DNA of 64,000 nt from Rhodospirillales bacterium (GTDB lineage: Bacteria > Pseudomonadota > Alphaproteobacteria > Micavibrionales > Micavibrionaceae), in assembly GCA_023898765.1 (NCBI GenBank), contig CP060238.1:1426001-1490000 (forward strand), in the 5' to 3' direction. Positions within the stretch are counted from its first letter, which is position 1. Each line of letters begins with the position of its first letter. The translations under genes and the position numbers were made by a program. The notes under the pieces are model-generated. The model worked only from the letters and a program-made list of their open reading frames with translations, had not been told where the DNA came from and did not search any database. Below are positions 29,051 through 38,400 of the stretch, piece by piece.

Positions 29051-30717
29051 TGGACTTTCATCCCGACGAACTCTATTTTATCCCTCTGGGCGGGGCCGAG
29101 CAATTCGGGGTCAATTTCAATGTCTACGGCACAGGCGGCAAATGGCTGGCGATTGATTGCGGAATCGGTTTTGCCAATGACCGTTTTCCGGGCATTGATA
29201 TTTTCCTGCCCGACCCGGCCTTTCTGGAAGCGCGCAGGAAAGATATCGCCGCGCTGATCGTTACCCATGCACATGAAGACCATGTTGGCGCGGTGCCGTA
29301 TCTCTGGCCGCGCCTGCGCTGCCCGGTTTACTGCACGGAATTTACGGCGGCGGTTTTGCGGCAGAAATTCGAGGAGCAGCCGGATTGCGCCGATGCGGAA
29401 ATCCGTATTGTCAAACCTTATGAAACCGTCGAAGCGGGACCGTTTAAGGCAACATTCGCGCCCGTGGCCCATTCCATCCCGGACACCTGCTCCATTATAC
29501 TGGAAACGGCTTTGGGGCGCGTGGTGCATAGCGGGGACTGGAATCTCGACCCGGCTCCCGTCATCGGAGCCCCGACGGACTCCGGGCCGTTTCAGGAGGC
29601 GGGGGAAAAAGGCGTATGCGCTTATATAGGGGATTCCACCAACGCGCAGGTGAAAGGCCGCTCCGGCTCCGAAAAGGATGTGGAAGAAGGCTTGCAAAAA
29701 ACATTTGAACGCTGCAGGGGCCGGATCGCCATTACGATTTTTTCTTCCAATATCGGCCGGGTGCAGTCTATCTGCCGGGCGGCGAAGGCTTGCGGGCGGA
29801 ATGTGGCCGTTATCGGCCGCTCTTTGCACCGGATGATCGGGGCGGCGCGCGCGTGCGGGTATCTGAAAGATGTCGGGGATTTCGTCGCGGAGGAGGATAT
29901 AGGGCTTCTGCCCGCAGACAGGATTGTGATGATCGTCACCGGTTCGCAGGGAGAGACGCGCGCGCAGCTCGCCCGGATCGCCCGCGGCGATCATGCGGGC
30001 GTGTCGCTGGGGAAAGGCGATACGGTTATTTATTCCTCCCGCGCCATTCCGGGGAACGAGCGGAACATTATCGACGTCAACAACCATCTGGCGGCGGCTG
30101 GGGTGGAAATCCTGCATCCCGGCAAGGTCGGGGAAACCATTCACGTGTCCGGTCATCCGGCGCAGGACGAAATCAGGGATATGTTTCGCTGGGTCAGGCC
30201 GGAGGCCGTGGTCGCGGTGCATGGCGAGCGCACCATGATTGAGGCGCAGGCCGCTCTGGCGCGGGAAAGCGGGATTAAAAACGAGATTGTACCCAATAAC
30301 GGCTCGGTCATTCGCCTCGCGCCGGGGCCGGTGGAAATTCTGGATCATGTGGAAACGGGGCTGCTCGCGGTAGAGCCGGGGCGGGTGATTGAGTCAGACC
30401 ATCAGGCGATTATTCAGCGCCGTAAGCTTCAATTCTCCGGCACGGTGCATGTGTCTTTGGTGATGAATGAGCGCGGCGACCTTGTCGCCGATCCGCAGAT
30501 TTCGACCGTGGGGCTGACGGACCCCGACCTTGAAGAGGGGAAAAAATTCGAAGCGGATATCCTGTCTGAAATCGAAGACATACTGGCGGATATGACGCGG
30601 GAGGAGCTTCGGGACGATCACTTTGTGTCCGAAGAAATCCGCATCGGCCTGCGCCGCTTTGTCGCGCATCTGCTCAAAATAAAACCCAAAACAACCGTTC
30701 ACTTGGTGAGGGTATGA
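29050..30717 (+). CDS. rnj: Ribonuclease J
   Basis: RNase J is a metallo-beta-lactamase fold ribonuclease with 5'-3' exonuclease and endonuclease activity in RNA turnover. The 555-residue protein has the zinc motif THAHEDHVGAVPYL near residue 75, HSIPDTCS and HSGDWNLDP for further ligands, the beta-CASP part with GSQGETRAQLARIA near 298, and HVSGHPAQDEIRDMF with HGERTMIEAQA near 365-395. It is the usual neighbour of coaX in alphaproteobacteria. Its stop overlaps the start of the next gene (ATGA). Confidence 0.96.
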   Translation: MDFHPDELYFIPLGGAEQFGVNFNVYGTGGKWLAIDCGIGFANDRFPGIDIFLPDPAFLEARRKDIAALIVTHAHEDHVGAVPYLWPRLRCPVYCTEFTAAVLRQKFEEQPDCADAEIRIVKPYETVEAGPFKATFAPVAHSIPDTCSIILETALGRVVHSGDWNLDPAPVIGAPTDSGPFQEAGEKGVCAYIGDSTNAQVKGRSGSEKDVEEGLQKTFERCRGRIAITIFSSNIGRVQSICRAAKACGRNVAVIGRSLHRMIGAARACGYLKDVGDFVAEEDIGLLPADRIVMIVTGSQGETRAQLARIARGDHAGVSLGKGDTVIYSSRAIPGNERNIIDVNNHLAAAGVEILHPGKVGETIHVSGHPAQDEIRDMFRWVRPEAVVAVHGERTMIEAQAALARESGIKNEIVPNNGSVIRLAPGPVEILDHVETGLLAVEPGRVIESDHQAIIQRRKLQFSGTVHVSLVMNERGDLVADPQISTVGLTDPDLEEGKKFEADILSEIEDILADMTREELRDDHFVSEEIRIGLRRFVAHLLKIKPKTTVHLVRV

Positions 30718-31316
30718 GGAACATTATTCGTCATTGCGAGGAGGCCGATAGGCCGACGCGGCAATCCAGAATGCTGGATTGTTTCGCTACGCTCGCAATG
30801 ACAATGGGGCTGTTTTTTCTCTTCGTGTATTCCGCCCATGCGCAAGACTCCCGCCCGCCCGAATGCCGTCTCTTGCCGGATCATAAAGCGCAGGCGGGCG
30901 TGGCCTACGAACCCGGCGTGGACGTGCACGGCAACGCCGTTGTGCCGGCAGACGTGAACGCCGCGCCTTTTGAACTGCCGGATGTCGTTACGCTTCCTTT
31001 GAGCGTTGATCTGGCGAAACGGCTCCGGAACATGAATATCGAAGGCGTTCAACTGGAAGCTCCCATGGGTCTGTTGGAGATTCACAAAAACGGGCGCGTT
31101 GCGATAGACGGGCAGGACTGGACGCCGCAGGTTTACGCGCTGTGCGGGAAGTCGCACAAAGCCGTTCTCAAAACGGAAGAACAGGCCGATGGACACACCT
31201 CTCCAAATACCATAAAGTCCGGGGCGAAGGATAAGGATATGGAACCCGCACAGGCTCCCCTGCCGGAAGGCGGCTTTCTGGAAGGCGGAGACTACAGGGA
31301 CGAAAAATATAAATAA
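30714..31316 (+). CDS. Secreted hypothetical protein with a repeat-encoded N-terminus
   Basis: No family recognised. From ATG 30714 (overlapping the rnj stop as ATGA) the frame gives 200 residues. The first 28 or so (HCEEADRPTRQSR, LDCFATLAMT) are the translation of a family A repeat. A signal peptide, MTMGLFFLFVYSAHAQDS, follows at ATG 30798, which would give a 172-residue precursor. The mature part has two Cys (PPECRLLP, YALCGKSH), a region PFELPDVVTLPLSVDLAKRL and a Gly-Glu-rich tail. It is probably periplasmic. The functional start is uncertain: the coupled site at 30714 or the one at 30798. Confidence 0.6.
   Translation: MRNIIRHCEEADRPTRQSRMLDCFATLAMTMGLFFLFVYSAHAQDSRPPECRLLPDHKAQAGVAYEPGVDVHGNAVVPADVNAAPFELPDVVTLPLSVDLAKRLRNMNIEGVQLEAPMGLLEIHKNGRVAIDGQDWTPQVYALCGKSHKAVLKTEEQADGHTSPNTIKSGAKDKDMEPAQAPLPEGGFLEGGDYRDEKYK
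30729..30802. repeat. Repeat family A element inside a reading frame (A3)
   Basis: The ends are CGTCATTGCGAGGAGG and CTACGCTCGCAATGAC, with inner GCAATCCAG and CTGGATTG arms. It is about 74 bases, shorter than copies A2 and A4. It lies wholly inside the N-terminal part of the gene starting at 30714 and contains no stop codon in that frame, so the gene stays open through it. Confidence 0.75.
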
Positions 31317-31333
31317 AAAAGGCATTTTGCACT

Positions 31334-31771
31334 ATGCACTGGGGACTTCTGGCGCTTTTATCTGGGGTAGGGCTGGCGACACGGAACGTGGCGTTCAAGG
31401 TGGCCAACGGAAAGATAGATGCGGCGCTGGGCGCTGTAATCCTGTCTCTTGCGATGGCGCTCGTTACGGTAGGCTATCTGGTTTTTCAGCGCACGGCGCA
31501 GGGACAGCCGGTTTTTTCGGGGGAGTATAATCTTCAGGGGGTTGCCCTGGCGGCTCTGTCCGGGGTGGGCGTGGCGATGGCCAATATCTTTCTGGCTTTT
31601 TCCTACAAGGCCGAAGGCCCGGCGAGCCTTGTGGCCATTATCCAGAACGGCTTTTCGATTTCGCTGACGATTTTGATCGGCGTCTTACTGCTTGGCGAGA
31701 CCATCCGGCCTGTGCAAATATTGGGCATATTCGCCGCGATCACCGGCATTGTCATGATTATAAGGGGATAG
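31334..31771 (+). CDS. EamA/DMT-like small membrane transporter
   Basis: The 145-residue protein has four to five membrane helices and one EamA-like unit: MHWGLLALLSGVGLATRNVAFK at the start and a second half with MANIFLAFSYKAEGPASLVA and GVLLLGETIRPVQILGIFAA. Full DMT exporters have two such units (about 290 residues), so this half-size protein would have to dimerise, as EmrE-like proteins do. The substrate is unknown. Its stop is 1 base before the proS start. Confidence 0.75.
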   Translation: MHWGLLALLSGVGLATRNVAFKVANGKIDAALGAVILSLAMALVTVGYLVFQRTAQGQPVFSGEYNLQGVALAALSGVGVAMANIFLAFSYKAEGPASLVAIIQNGFSISLTILIGVLLLGETIRPVQILGIFAAITGIVMIIRG

Positions 31772-31772
31772 A

Positions 31773-33248
31773 ATGAGCACACAGGCACAGCAGCAAAAGA
31801 AACCCAAAACGGCGATCACGCCCACGCGGGAAGAGGATTTCCCCGAATGGTACCAGCAGGTCATCAAGGCCGCCGACATGGCGGAAAACTCGCCTGTGCG
31901 CGGTTGCATGATTATCAAGCCCTACGGCTATGCGCTGTGGGAAAATATCCAGCGCAGTTTTGATGCAATCATCAAGGATCTCGACGTTCAGAATGCGTAT
32001 TTTCCGCTTCTTATCCCGTTGAGCTTTTTCAGCCGCGAGGCCGAGCATGTCGAAGGGTTCGCCAAGGAATGCGCCGTCGTGACCCATCACCGGCTGGAAG
32101 CGGCGCCGGACGGCGGCGGTTTGATTCCTGCTCCAGACTCAAAATTGGAAGAACCGCTGGTTGTGCGACCCACGTCCGAAACGATTATCGGGGATTCCAT
32201 GGCCCGCTGGGTGCAGTCTTACCGGGATTTACCGCTCAAGCTGAACCAGTGGTGCAATGTCATGCGCTGGGAAATGCGCACGCGTCTTTTCCTGCGCACC
32301 TCCGAATTTCTCTGGCAGGAAGGCCATAACGCCTTCGAAACGGCGGAAGGGGCGCGCGAAGACACCCTTAAAATGGTGCATGCCTATGGTGACTTTGCGG
32401 AAAATTATTTGGCCCTTCCTGTCTTTCGCGGGGAAAAAACGGCGGATGAACGGTTTCCCGGCGCGGTGTGCACGCTGGCCATGGAGGCCATGATGCAGGA
32501 TGGGAAAGCTTTACAGGCAGGCACATCCCACGATCTGGGTCAAAATTTTGCAAAATCCTGCGGAATTAAATTTCAGGGACGGAACGGCGAAGAAAGCTTT
32601 GCCTATACGACCTCCTGGGGGATGTCGACCCGTTTGATTGGCGGAATGATTATGACCCACGGCGATGACGACGGCATGATGATGCCGCCGAAAGTCGCGC
32701 CCGTACAGGTCCAGATCGTTCCGATCCTGCGCGGGGAGGATGAAAGCGAACTTCTTTCTTACTGCGATCGTCTGCGCGCACGCCTGAAAGAGGCGGGCAT
32801 TCGGGTGCGTCTTGAAGGCGGGGATGCGCGCACGCCGGACAAAATCTGGGGCGGCATCAAACAGGGCATTCCCTTGCGCGTGGAAATTGGCGAACGTGAA
32901 AGGACGGACGGGCAGGTGACCCATGTGCGCCGCGATATCGGCCGCGAATCCAAAACGACATGCAGCGCGGATGAATTCGTTGCGGCAGCGCCGGGTATTC
33001 TGGACGATATTCAGGCCGGCATGCTCGCGCGGGCACGGGCCTTTCAAAAAGAAAACACGCACGATGTTTCGGGCATGCGGGAGGTAAATGATTTCTTTGC
33101 CGCCGGCAAAACGGGCTTTCTGCGCATTGATACGGCGCTGATCGGCAATGACGAGGCCCGCCGCATTATGAAAGATCATTCGCTCACGCCGCGCGTGATG
33201 CCTTTTGAAGACGAAGGGCGCAAGGTTCTGGTGGCAAAGGCGTACTAA
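31773..33248 (+). CDS. proS: Prolyl-tRNA synthetase, eukaryotic/archaeal type
   Basis: This enzyme charges tRNA(Pro). The 491-residue protein is of the eukaryotic/archaeal type: class II motif 2 region WCNVMRWEMRTRLFLRTSEF, then FLWQEGHNAFETAEGA near residue 175, LQAGTSHDLGQNFAKSCGI near 250, TTSWGMSTRLIGGMIMTHGD near 278 and a final Tyr (VLVAKAY). The bacterial type used by most alphaproteobacteria (about 440 residues here) has a different body. Its place between rnj and lolC-lolD-dnaE is the normal alphaproteobacterial proS locus, so the foreign type appears to have replaced the native gene in place. It may have been accompanied by a change in tRNA(Pro) identity, which cannot be judged here. 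Confidence 0.95.
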   Translation: MSTQAQQQKKPKTAITPTREEDFPEWYQQVIKAADMAENSPVRGCMIIKPYGYALWENIQRSFDAIIKDLDVQNAYFPLLIPLSFFSREAEHVEGFAKECAVVTHHRLEAAPDGGGLIPAPDSKLEEPLVVRPTSETIIGDSMARWVQSYRDLPLKLNQWCNVMRWEMRTRLFLRTSEFLWQEGHNAFETAEGAREDTLKMVHAYGDFAENYLALPVFRGEKTADERFPGAVCTLAMEAMMQDGKALQAGTSHDLGQNFAKSCGIKFQGRNGEESFAYTTSWGMSTRLIGGMIMTHGDDDGMMMPPKVAPVQVQIVPILRGEDESELLSYCDRLRARLKEAGIRVRLEGGDARTPDKIWGGIKQGIPLRVEIGERERTDGQVTHVRRDIGRESKTTCSADEFVAAAPGILDDIQAGMLARARAFQKENTHDVSGMREVNDFFAAGKTGFLRIDTALIGNDEARRIMKDHSLTPRVMPFEDEGRKVLVAKAY

Positions 33249-33275
33249 GACGTATTAAGGAAGTGTTGAATAAAA

Positions 33276-34517
33276 ATGTTCACCCCCTTTGAAAGACTGA
33301 TGGCCTGGCGGTATCTGCGGGCGCGCAAGGCGGAAGGCTTTGTGTCCGTGATTGCCGGCTTTTCCTTTATGGGCATTATGCTGGGCGTGGCGACCCTTAT
33401 CATTGTGATGTCCGTCATGAACGGATTCCGGGAGGAACTGGTCACCCGCATTTTAGGGCTGAACGGCCATCTGAATGTCTATTCGCAGTCCGGCCCGCTT
33501 TACAATTATATGTCCCTTGTTGACCGGATCGAGAAGGTCAGGGGCGTTGAAACGGTCCGCCCGATGGTGGAGGGGCAGGCGCTTGTGTCCGTAAACGGGC
33601 AGGCGACAGGAACCCTGGTGCGGGGGATCGCCCGCGAGGATTTTGCCACCAAGTCCATTTTATCCGACAGCATTACGGAAGGGCATTTAAGCGCCTATAA
33701 AGACAATCAGGTCGGCATGGGCGTCACGATGGCCAAAAAAATGGGGCTGAAGGTCGGAGACAGCTTTACGTTGCTGGCGCCCAAAGGAAAGGCGTCGCCT
33801 TTTGGCACCATTCCAAGTTCGCGCACCTATACGGTCGGCCTGATCTTTGACGTCGGGATGTACGAATATAACAGCGGTTTTATTTTCATGCCGCTGCCCT
33901 CCGCCCAGAAGTTTTTCCGCCTGCCCAATGCGGTAAACTCGATCGAGGTCATGGCGCGCAGCGCGGAAGAAGCCGACAACGTCAAGGACGACGTGATTGC
34001 GGCAGTGGAAGGCGAGGCCGGGGTCTATGACTGGCGGGAGGCGAACAAATCTTTCATCAACGCCCTGATGGTCGAGCGCAACGTCATGTTCCTGATCCTG
34101 ACCCTGATTATTATCGTGGCGGCGTTCAATATCATTTCTTCCATGATTATGCTGGTCAAGGACAAGGGGAAGGACATTGCGATCCTGCGCACGATGGGCG
34201 CAACCAAAGGCATGATGCTGCGGATTTTCGTGCTGACAGGAGCAAGCATCGGCGTGGCAGGCACGCTGTCCGGCGCGCTGCTGGGGATAGCCTTTGCCGC
34301 CAATATTGAATCCATCCGCCGTTTTCTCGAAGGGCTGACAGGCACGGAGCTTTTTGCCGAAGAAATCTATTTTCTCTCGCAGCTTCCGGCGATTATCGAC
34401 TGGAAAGAAGCGGGATATGTTGTCTTGATGGCCTTTGTCTTGTCGGTCGGGGCCACGCTTTATCCGGCGTGGCGGGCTTCGCGCCTCGACCCTGTGGAGG
34501 CGCTGCGCTATGAGTGA
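33276..34517 (+). CDS. lolC: Lipoprotein-releasing ABC transporter permease LolC/LolE
   Basis: This inner-membrane protein works with LolD to release lipoproteins for transport to the outer membrane. The 413-residue protein has an N-terminal helix (FVSVIAGFSFMGIMLGVATL), a large periplasmic domain from about residue 50 to 270, and three C-terminal helices of the FtsX family (MFLILTLIIIVAAFNIISSM, then LVKDKGKDIAILRTMGATK). Alphaproteobacteria have one LolC/E-type protein that works as a homodimer. A family B repeat lies between it and lolD, which in most genomes are directly adjacent. Confidence 0.93.
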   Translation: MFTPFERLMAWRYLRARKAEGFVSVIAGFSFMGIMLGVATLIIVMSVMNGFREELVTRILGLNGHLNVYSQSGPLYNYMSLVDRIEKVRGVETVRPMVEGQALVSVNGQATGTLVRGIAREDFATKSILSDSITEGHLSAYKDNQVGMGVTMAKKMGLKVGDSFTLLAPKGKASPFGTIPSSRTYTVGLIFDVGMYEYNSGFIFMPLPSAQKFFRLPNAVNSIEVMARSAEEADNVKDDVIAAVEGEAGVYDWREANKSFINALMVERNVMFLILTLIIIVAAFNIISSMIMLVKDKGKDIAILRTMGATKGMMLRIFVLTGASIGVAGTLSGALLGIAFAANIESIRRFLEGLTGTELFAEEIYFLSQLPAIIDWKEAGYVVLMAFVLSVGATLYPAWRASRLDPVEALRYE

Positions 34518-34539
34518 GATTCATTCGCCTCCTTATTGC

Positions 34540-34629
34540 CGTCATGCCGGACTTGATCCGGCATTTCTGCCGCTGGAGGGATTGTTGGCACAAGTCCCGG
34601 ATAAATGCTCCGCATTTTCCGGGATGACG
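34540..34629. repeat. Repeat family B palindromic element (B1)
   Basis: The ends are CGTCATGCCGGACTTGATCC and TTTTCCGGGATGACG, with inner pairing between GCCGGA/TCCGGC stretches. About 90 bases. It fills the lolC-lolD gap. Its relative B2 is at 42181; both share the CGTCA/TGACG ends with family A but have a different body. Confidence 0.7.
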
Positions 34630-34634
34630 TAAGT

Positions 34635-35327
34635 ATGAAGGTGAAAATGGGTGAGATTTTGTTACAGGCGCAAGGCGTTCAGAAAATTTTCCGGCAGGGC
34701 GGGGAAACGCTGACGGTTTTGCACAACGCAAATCTCGAGATAAAATCCGGCGAGATTGTCGCGCTTGTCGGCCCGAGCGGGTCGGGCAAGTCGACGCTGT
34801 TGCAGATACTCGGCCTGCTGGATACGCCCACAGACGGCCGCATCCGGATTGCCGGGCAGGATGTCGCGGGGCTCGGCGAAGGGCGGCGGACGGTTTTGCG
34901 GCGGGAGCTGATCGGGTTCGTCTATCAGTTTCATTATCTCCTGCCGGAATTTTCGGCCCTTGAAAATGTGGTTATCCCGCAAATGATTGCCGGAAAATCC
35001 AGAAGAGATGCCGAAGAAAAAGCCGAAAACCTGCTGGAAGGGTTGAAAATGTCCCACCGTCTGGATCACCGCCCGGGGAGGCTCTCGGGCGGGGAGCAAC
35101 AGCGCGTGGCGATTGCGCGGGCGCTGGCCAACGGTCCAAAGCTTTTGTTTGCGGACGAACCTACCGGAAATCTGGACCCCGAAACCTCGGATTTTGTGTT
35201 TGAGATGCTGATGGATCTGGTGCGCGACACCGGAATCGGGGCGATTATCGCGACCCATAATATGGAGCTGGCCGAGCGTATGGACCGTATTCTGGAACTT
35301 AAAAACGGCGCGGTGATAAGTTATTGA
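34635..35327 (+). CDS. lolD: Lipoprotein-releasing ABC transporter ATPase LolD
   Basis: LolD powers lipoprotein release. The 230-residue ATPase has Walker A GPSGSGKSTLLQ near residue 46, the Q-loop FVYQFHYLLPEFSALENV near 90, the ABC signature LSGGEQQRVAIARAL near 146 and Walker B LLFADEPTGNLD near 167. A start at 34635 or at an ATG 12 bases later (MGEILLQAQGV) is possible; the second fits the family length slightly better. The repeat just upstream supplies part of its leader. Confidence 0.94.
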   Translation: MKVKMGEILLQAQGVQKIFRQGGETLTVLHNANLEIKSGEIVALVGPSGSGKSTLLQILGLLDTPTDGRIRIAGQDVAGLGEGRRTVLRRELIGFVYQFHYLLPEFSALENVVIPQMIAGKSRRDAEEKAENLLEGLKMSHRLDHRPGRLSGGEQQRVAIARALANGPKLLFADEPTGNLDPETSDFVFEMLMDLVRDTGIGAIIATHNMELAERMDRILELKNGAVISY

Positions 35328-35396
35328 AGGTAAAGAGCGATGAAACGCCACCGCGTTTTTGTGGATTTCGGATATCTGGCCCTGAATTCGTTATAA

Positions 35397-35430
35397 CTTC
35401 GTGATTTTTTCGCGCTCTTCGTGTTAAACA
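35397..35430. repeat. Family C single arm upstream of dnaE
   Basis: CTTCGTGATTTTTTC followed by GCTCTTCGTGTTAAACA ends 8 bases before the dnaE ATG. It resembles the right arm of the family C copies at 39267 and 43433. No left arm is seen between lolD and dnaE, so it may be a solo remnant. Confidence 0.4.
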
Positions 35431-35437
35431 AAAAGAC

Positions 35438-38400
35438 ATGGAGTCTTTTGTTCACCTGCATACGCACAGCGCCTATTCGCTGGCGGAAGGGGCGTGCCAT
35501 CCGGCGGCGCTTGTGGACCTGTGCGTTTCCGACAAAATGCCCGCGCTGGCGATTACGGATACCAGCAATATGTTCGGCGCGCTTGAATTTGCGCTGGCGG
35601 CGGCTTCAAAGGGCGTGCAGCCGATTATCGGATGTCAGGTCGGTTTCGATGGAGGGCGCCAGCTCGTCCTGCTGGTGCAAAGTGAAGAAGGCTACCGGAA
35701 TTTAAGCAAGCTTGTCAGCGATGCCTATATGGAAGGGGACGGATCGAAAGAACCGGCCCTTTCTTTTGACGGACTTAAAGTATGTCATGAAGGCCTCATT
35801 TGCCTGTCCGGCGGGCCGGTGAAGGGCGTCACGCAGGAAAAAGACCTTCTCGCGCTTAAGGAAATTTTCGGAAACCGCTTTTATATCGAGCTGCAACGCC
35901 ACGGCCTTCTTGAAGAAGACAGGATCGAACCGGCTTTGCTCGACCTGGCCTATGCGCATGACATTCCGCTTGTGGCGACCAATGATTGCTATTTTTCCGA
36001 TGAAACGATGCATGAGGCGCATGACGCGTTGCTGTGCATTGCGGACGGGCGCTATATCACGGAAGACGACCGCCGCAGGGTCACGAAGAACCACGATTTC
36101 AAAACGCCGGATGAAATGAGGGAACTCTTTAAAGACCTCCCGGAAGCGATTGAAAACACATATGTTATTGCGCAACGCTGCCATTTCTTGCTGAAACCCG
36201 TTGACCCGATATTGCCCCCTTTTGAAACGGAAAGCGGGCGCAGTGAAGCGGAAGAACTGAAGCGGCAGGCCACGGAAGGCTTGAAATGGCGCCTTGAGAA
36301 TTTTGTGAAAGACCGCGACCACGGACCCTACTGGGATCGGCTTGAATATGAACTCGGCGTGATCGAACAAATGGGCTTTCCGGGATATTTCCTGATCGTG
36401 TCCGATTTCATCAAATGGGCCAAGGAACATCGTATTCCGGTGGGGCCGGGGCGGGGCTCCGGCGCGGGATCTGTGGTGGCGTGGGCGCTGAAAGTGACGG
36501 ACCTTGACCCCTTGAAATTCAACCTCCTGTTCGAGCGCTTTTTGAACCCGGAACGGATTTCCATGCCGGACTTTGACGTGGATTTTTGTCAGGAACGCCG
36601 CGACGAGGTTATCCGGTATGTGCAAAATCGTTATGGGCACGATCATGTCGCGCAGATCATTACCTTCGGAAAACTGCAGGCCCGCGCCGTCGTGCGCGAT
36701 GTGGGACGGGTGCTCCAGATGCCCTATATGGCGGTGGACCGGCTGGCCAAGATGATCCCGAACAACCCGGCCGCGCCGGTGACGCTGGCCGAGGCGCTGG
36801 CGCAGGATGAGGATTTAAGGACCGAAAGCCGAAAGGACGAAACCAACCGCAAGCTCATCGATATCGCGATGAAGCTGGAGGGCTTGTACCGCCACGCCTC
36901 GACCCATGCGGCGGGGGTGGTGATCGGGGACCGGCCCTTGCATGATCTGGTGCCCCTTTACCGCGATCCGCGCTCCGACATGCCCGTGACGCAGCTCAAC
37001 ATGAAATATGTGGAGCAGGCGGGGCTGGTGAAGTTCGACTTCCTCGGCCTCAAAACCCTGACCGTCATTCAAAAAGCGGTAGAATATATCAAGGACTCCT
37101 GCGGGCGGGAGATCGACATCCTGAAAGTCCCGCTGGACGATGAAAAGACCTACCAGATGCTCGCGCGCGGGGAGACGGTCGGCGTGTTCCAGCTTGAAAG
37201 CGCGGGCATGCGGGATCTGGGCAAACAGATGAAACTCTCCGAATTCGAGCAGATTATCGCCATGGTTGCGCTCTACCGTCCGGGGCCGATGGAGAATATT
37301 CCCAAGTATCTCGCCTGCCTGCACGGGCAGGAAAAAAAAGATTACATGCACCCGAAGCTGGAACCTGTCTTGAAAGAAACTTACGGGGTGATGATCTATC
37401 AGGAGCAGGTGTTGCAGGCGGCGCAAATCCTCGCCGGATATTCTCTGGGCGCGGCGGATCTGCTGCGCAAGGCGATGGGGAAAAAGATTCAGTCCGTGAT
37501 GAATGCGGAGCGCGAGAAATTTGTGAAGGGCGCGCTGGAGCATAATCAGATTCCCGAAGAACTGGGGAACCACATCTTCGACCAGATCGCCAAATTTGCG
37601 GGATACGGTTTCAACAAGGCGCATTCGGCGGGCTATGCGCTGGTGTCTTACTGGACGGCGTGGCTGAAGGCCAATTATCCGGTGGAATTCATGGCCGCGT
37701 CGATGACGCTGGATGCCGGGAACACCGATAAGCTGGCGGTGTTCAAGCAGGAACTGGACCGGATGGAAACCCGTCTCCTGCCGCCGGACATCAATGAATC
37801 CGGCGTGATGTTCAGGGTGGAGGACGGGTGCGTTCGCTACGCGCTGGCGGCGCTCAAAGGCGTGGGGGAAGGCGCCATGGAAAAACTGGTAGCGGAGCGC
37901 GAAGCAAACGGGCCGTACCGCTCTTTGGCCGATTTCATCGGGCGCGTCGATTCCAGAACCATGAACAAGCGGCAGTTTCAGGGGCTGGTCTGCGCGGGCG
38001 CATTTGACAATGTGCACGCAAACCGCGCGCAGCTTTTCGAACATACGGAGCTTCTTTTGCGCCACGCGCAAGGTTTGGCGCAGGACCGCGAGAGCGGGCA
38101 GGAAAGCCTGTTCGGGGGAGGAGAAGACGGCAAGGAGGAGGACCTGCCGCCGCTGCCGGATGTTCAGGACTGGGATATTCTGGACCGTCTGGCGCAGGAA
38201 TTCGGCGCGGTCGGTTTTTACCTGTCCGCCCACCCCTTGGACACCAAGGCCGGGCAGCTTCAAAAACAGGGGATTGTGCCGTATCTGGATCTGGCGGAAA
38301 CGCTTAAAAAGCGCACCTCCAGCCGCGTCCAGATGGCCGGGGTGCTGATTAAAAAGCAAGAGCGCGTCTCGGCCAGGTCCGGAAATAAATTCGCGTTTTT

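Noticed and set aside
29005..30348. 447-codon frame opposite coaX and rnj
   Set aside because: Spans the ends of two well-supported genes in antisense and has no recognisable domain.
35340..35396. Tiny frame MKRHRVFVDFGYLALNSL between lolD and dnaE
   Set aside because: Eighteen codons with a fair ribosome-binding site, but no way to separate it from chance; it could be a remnant of a longer gene.
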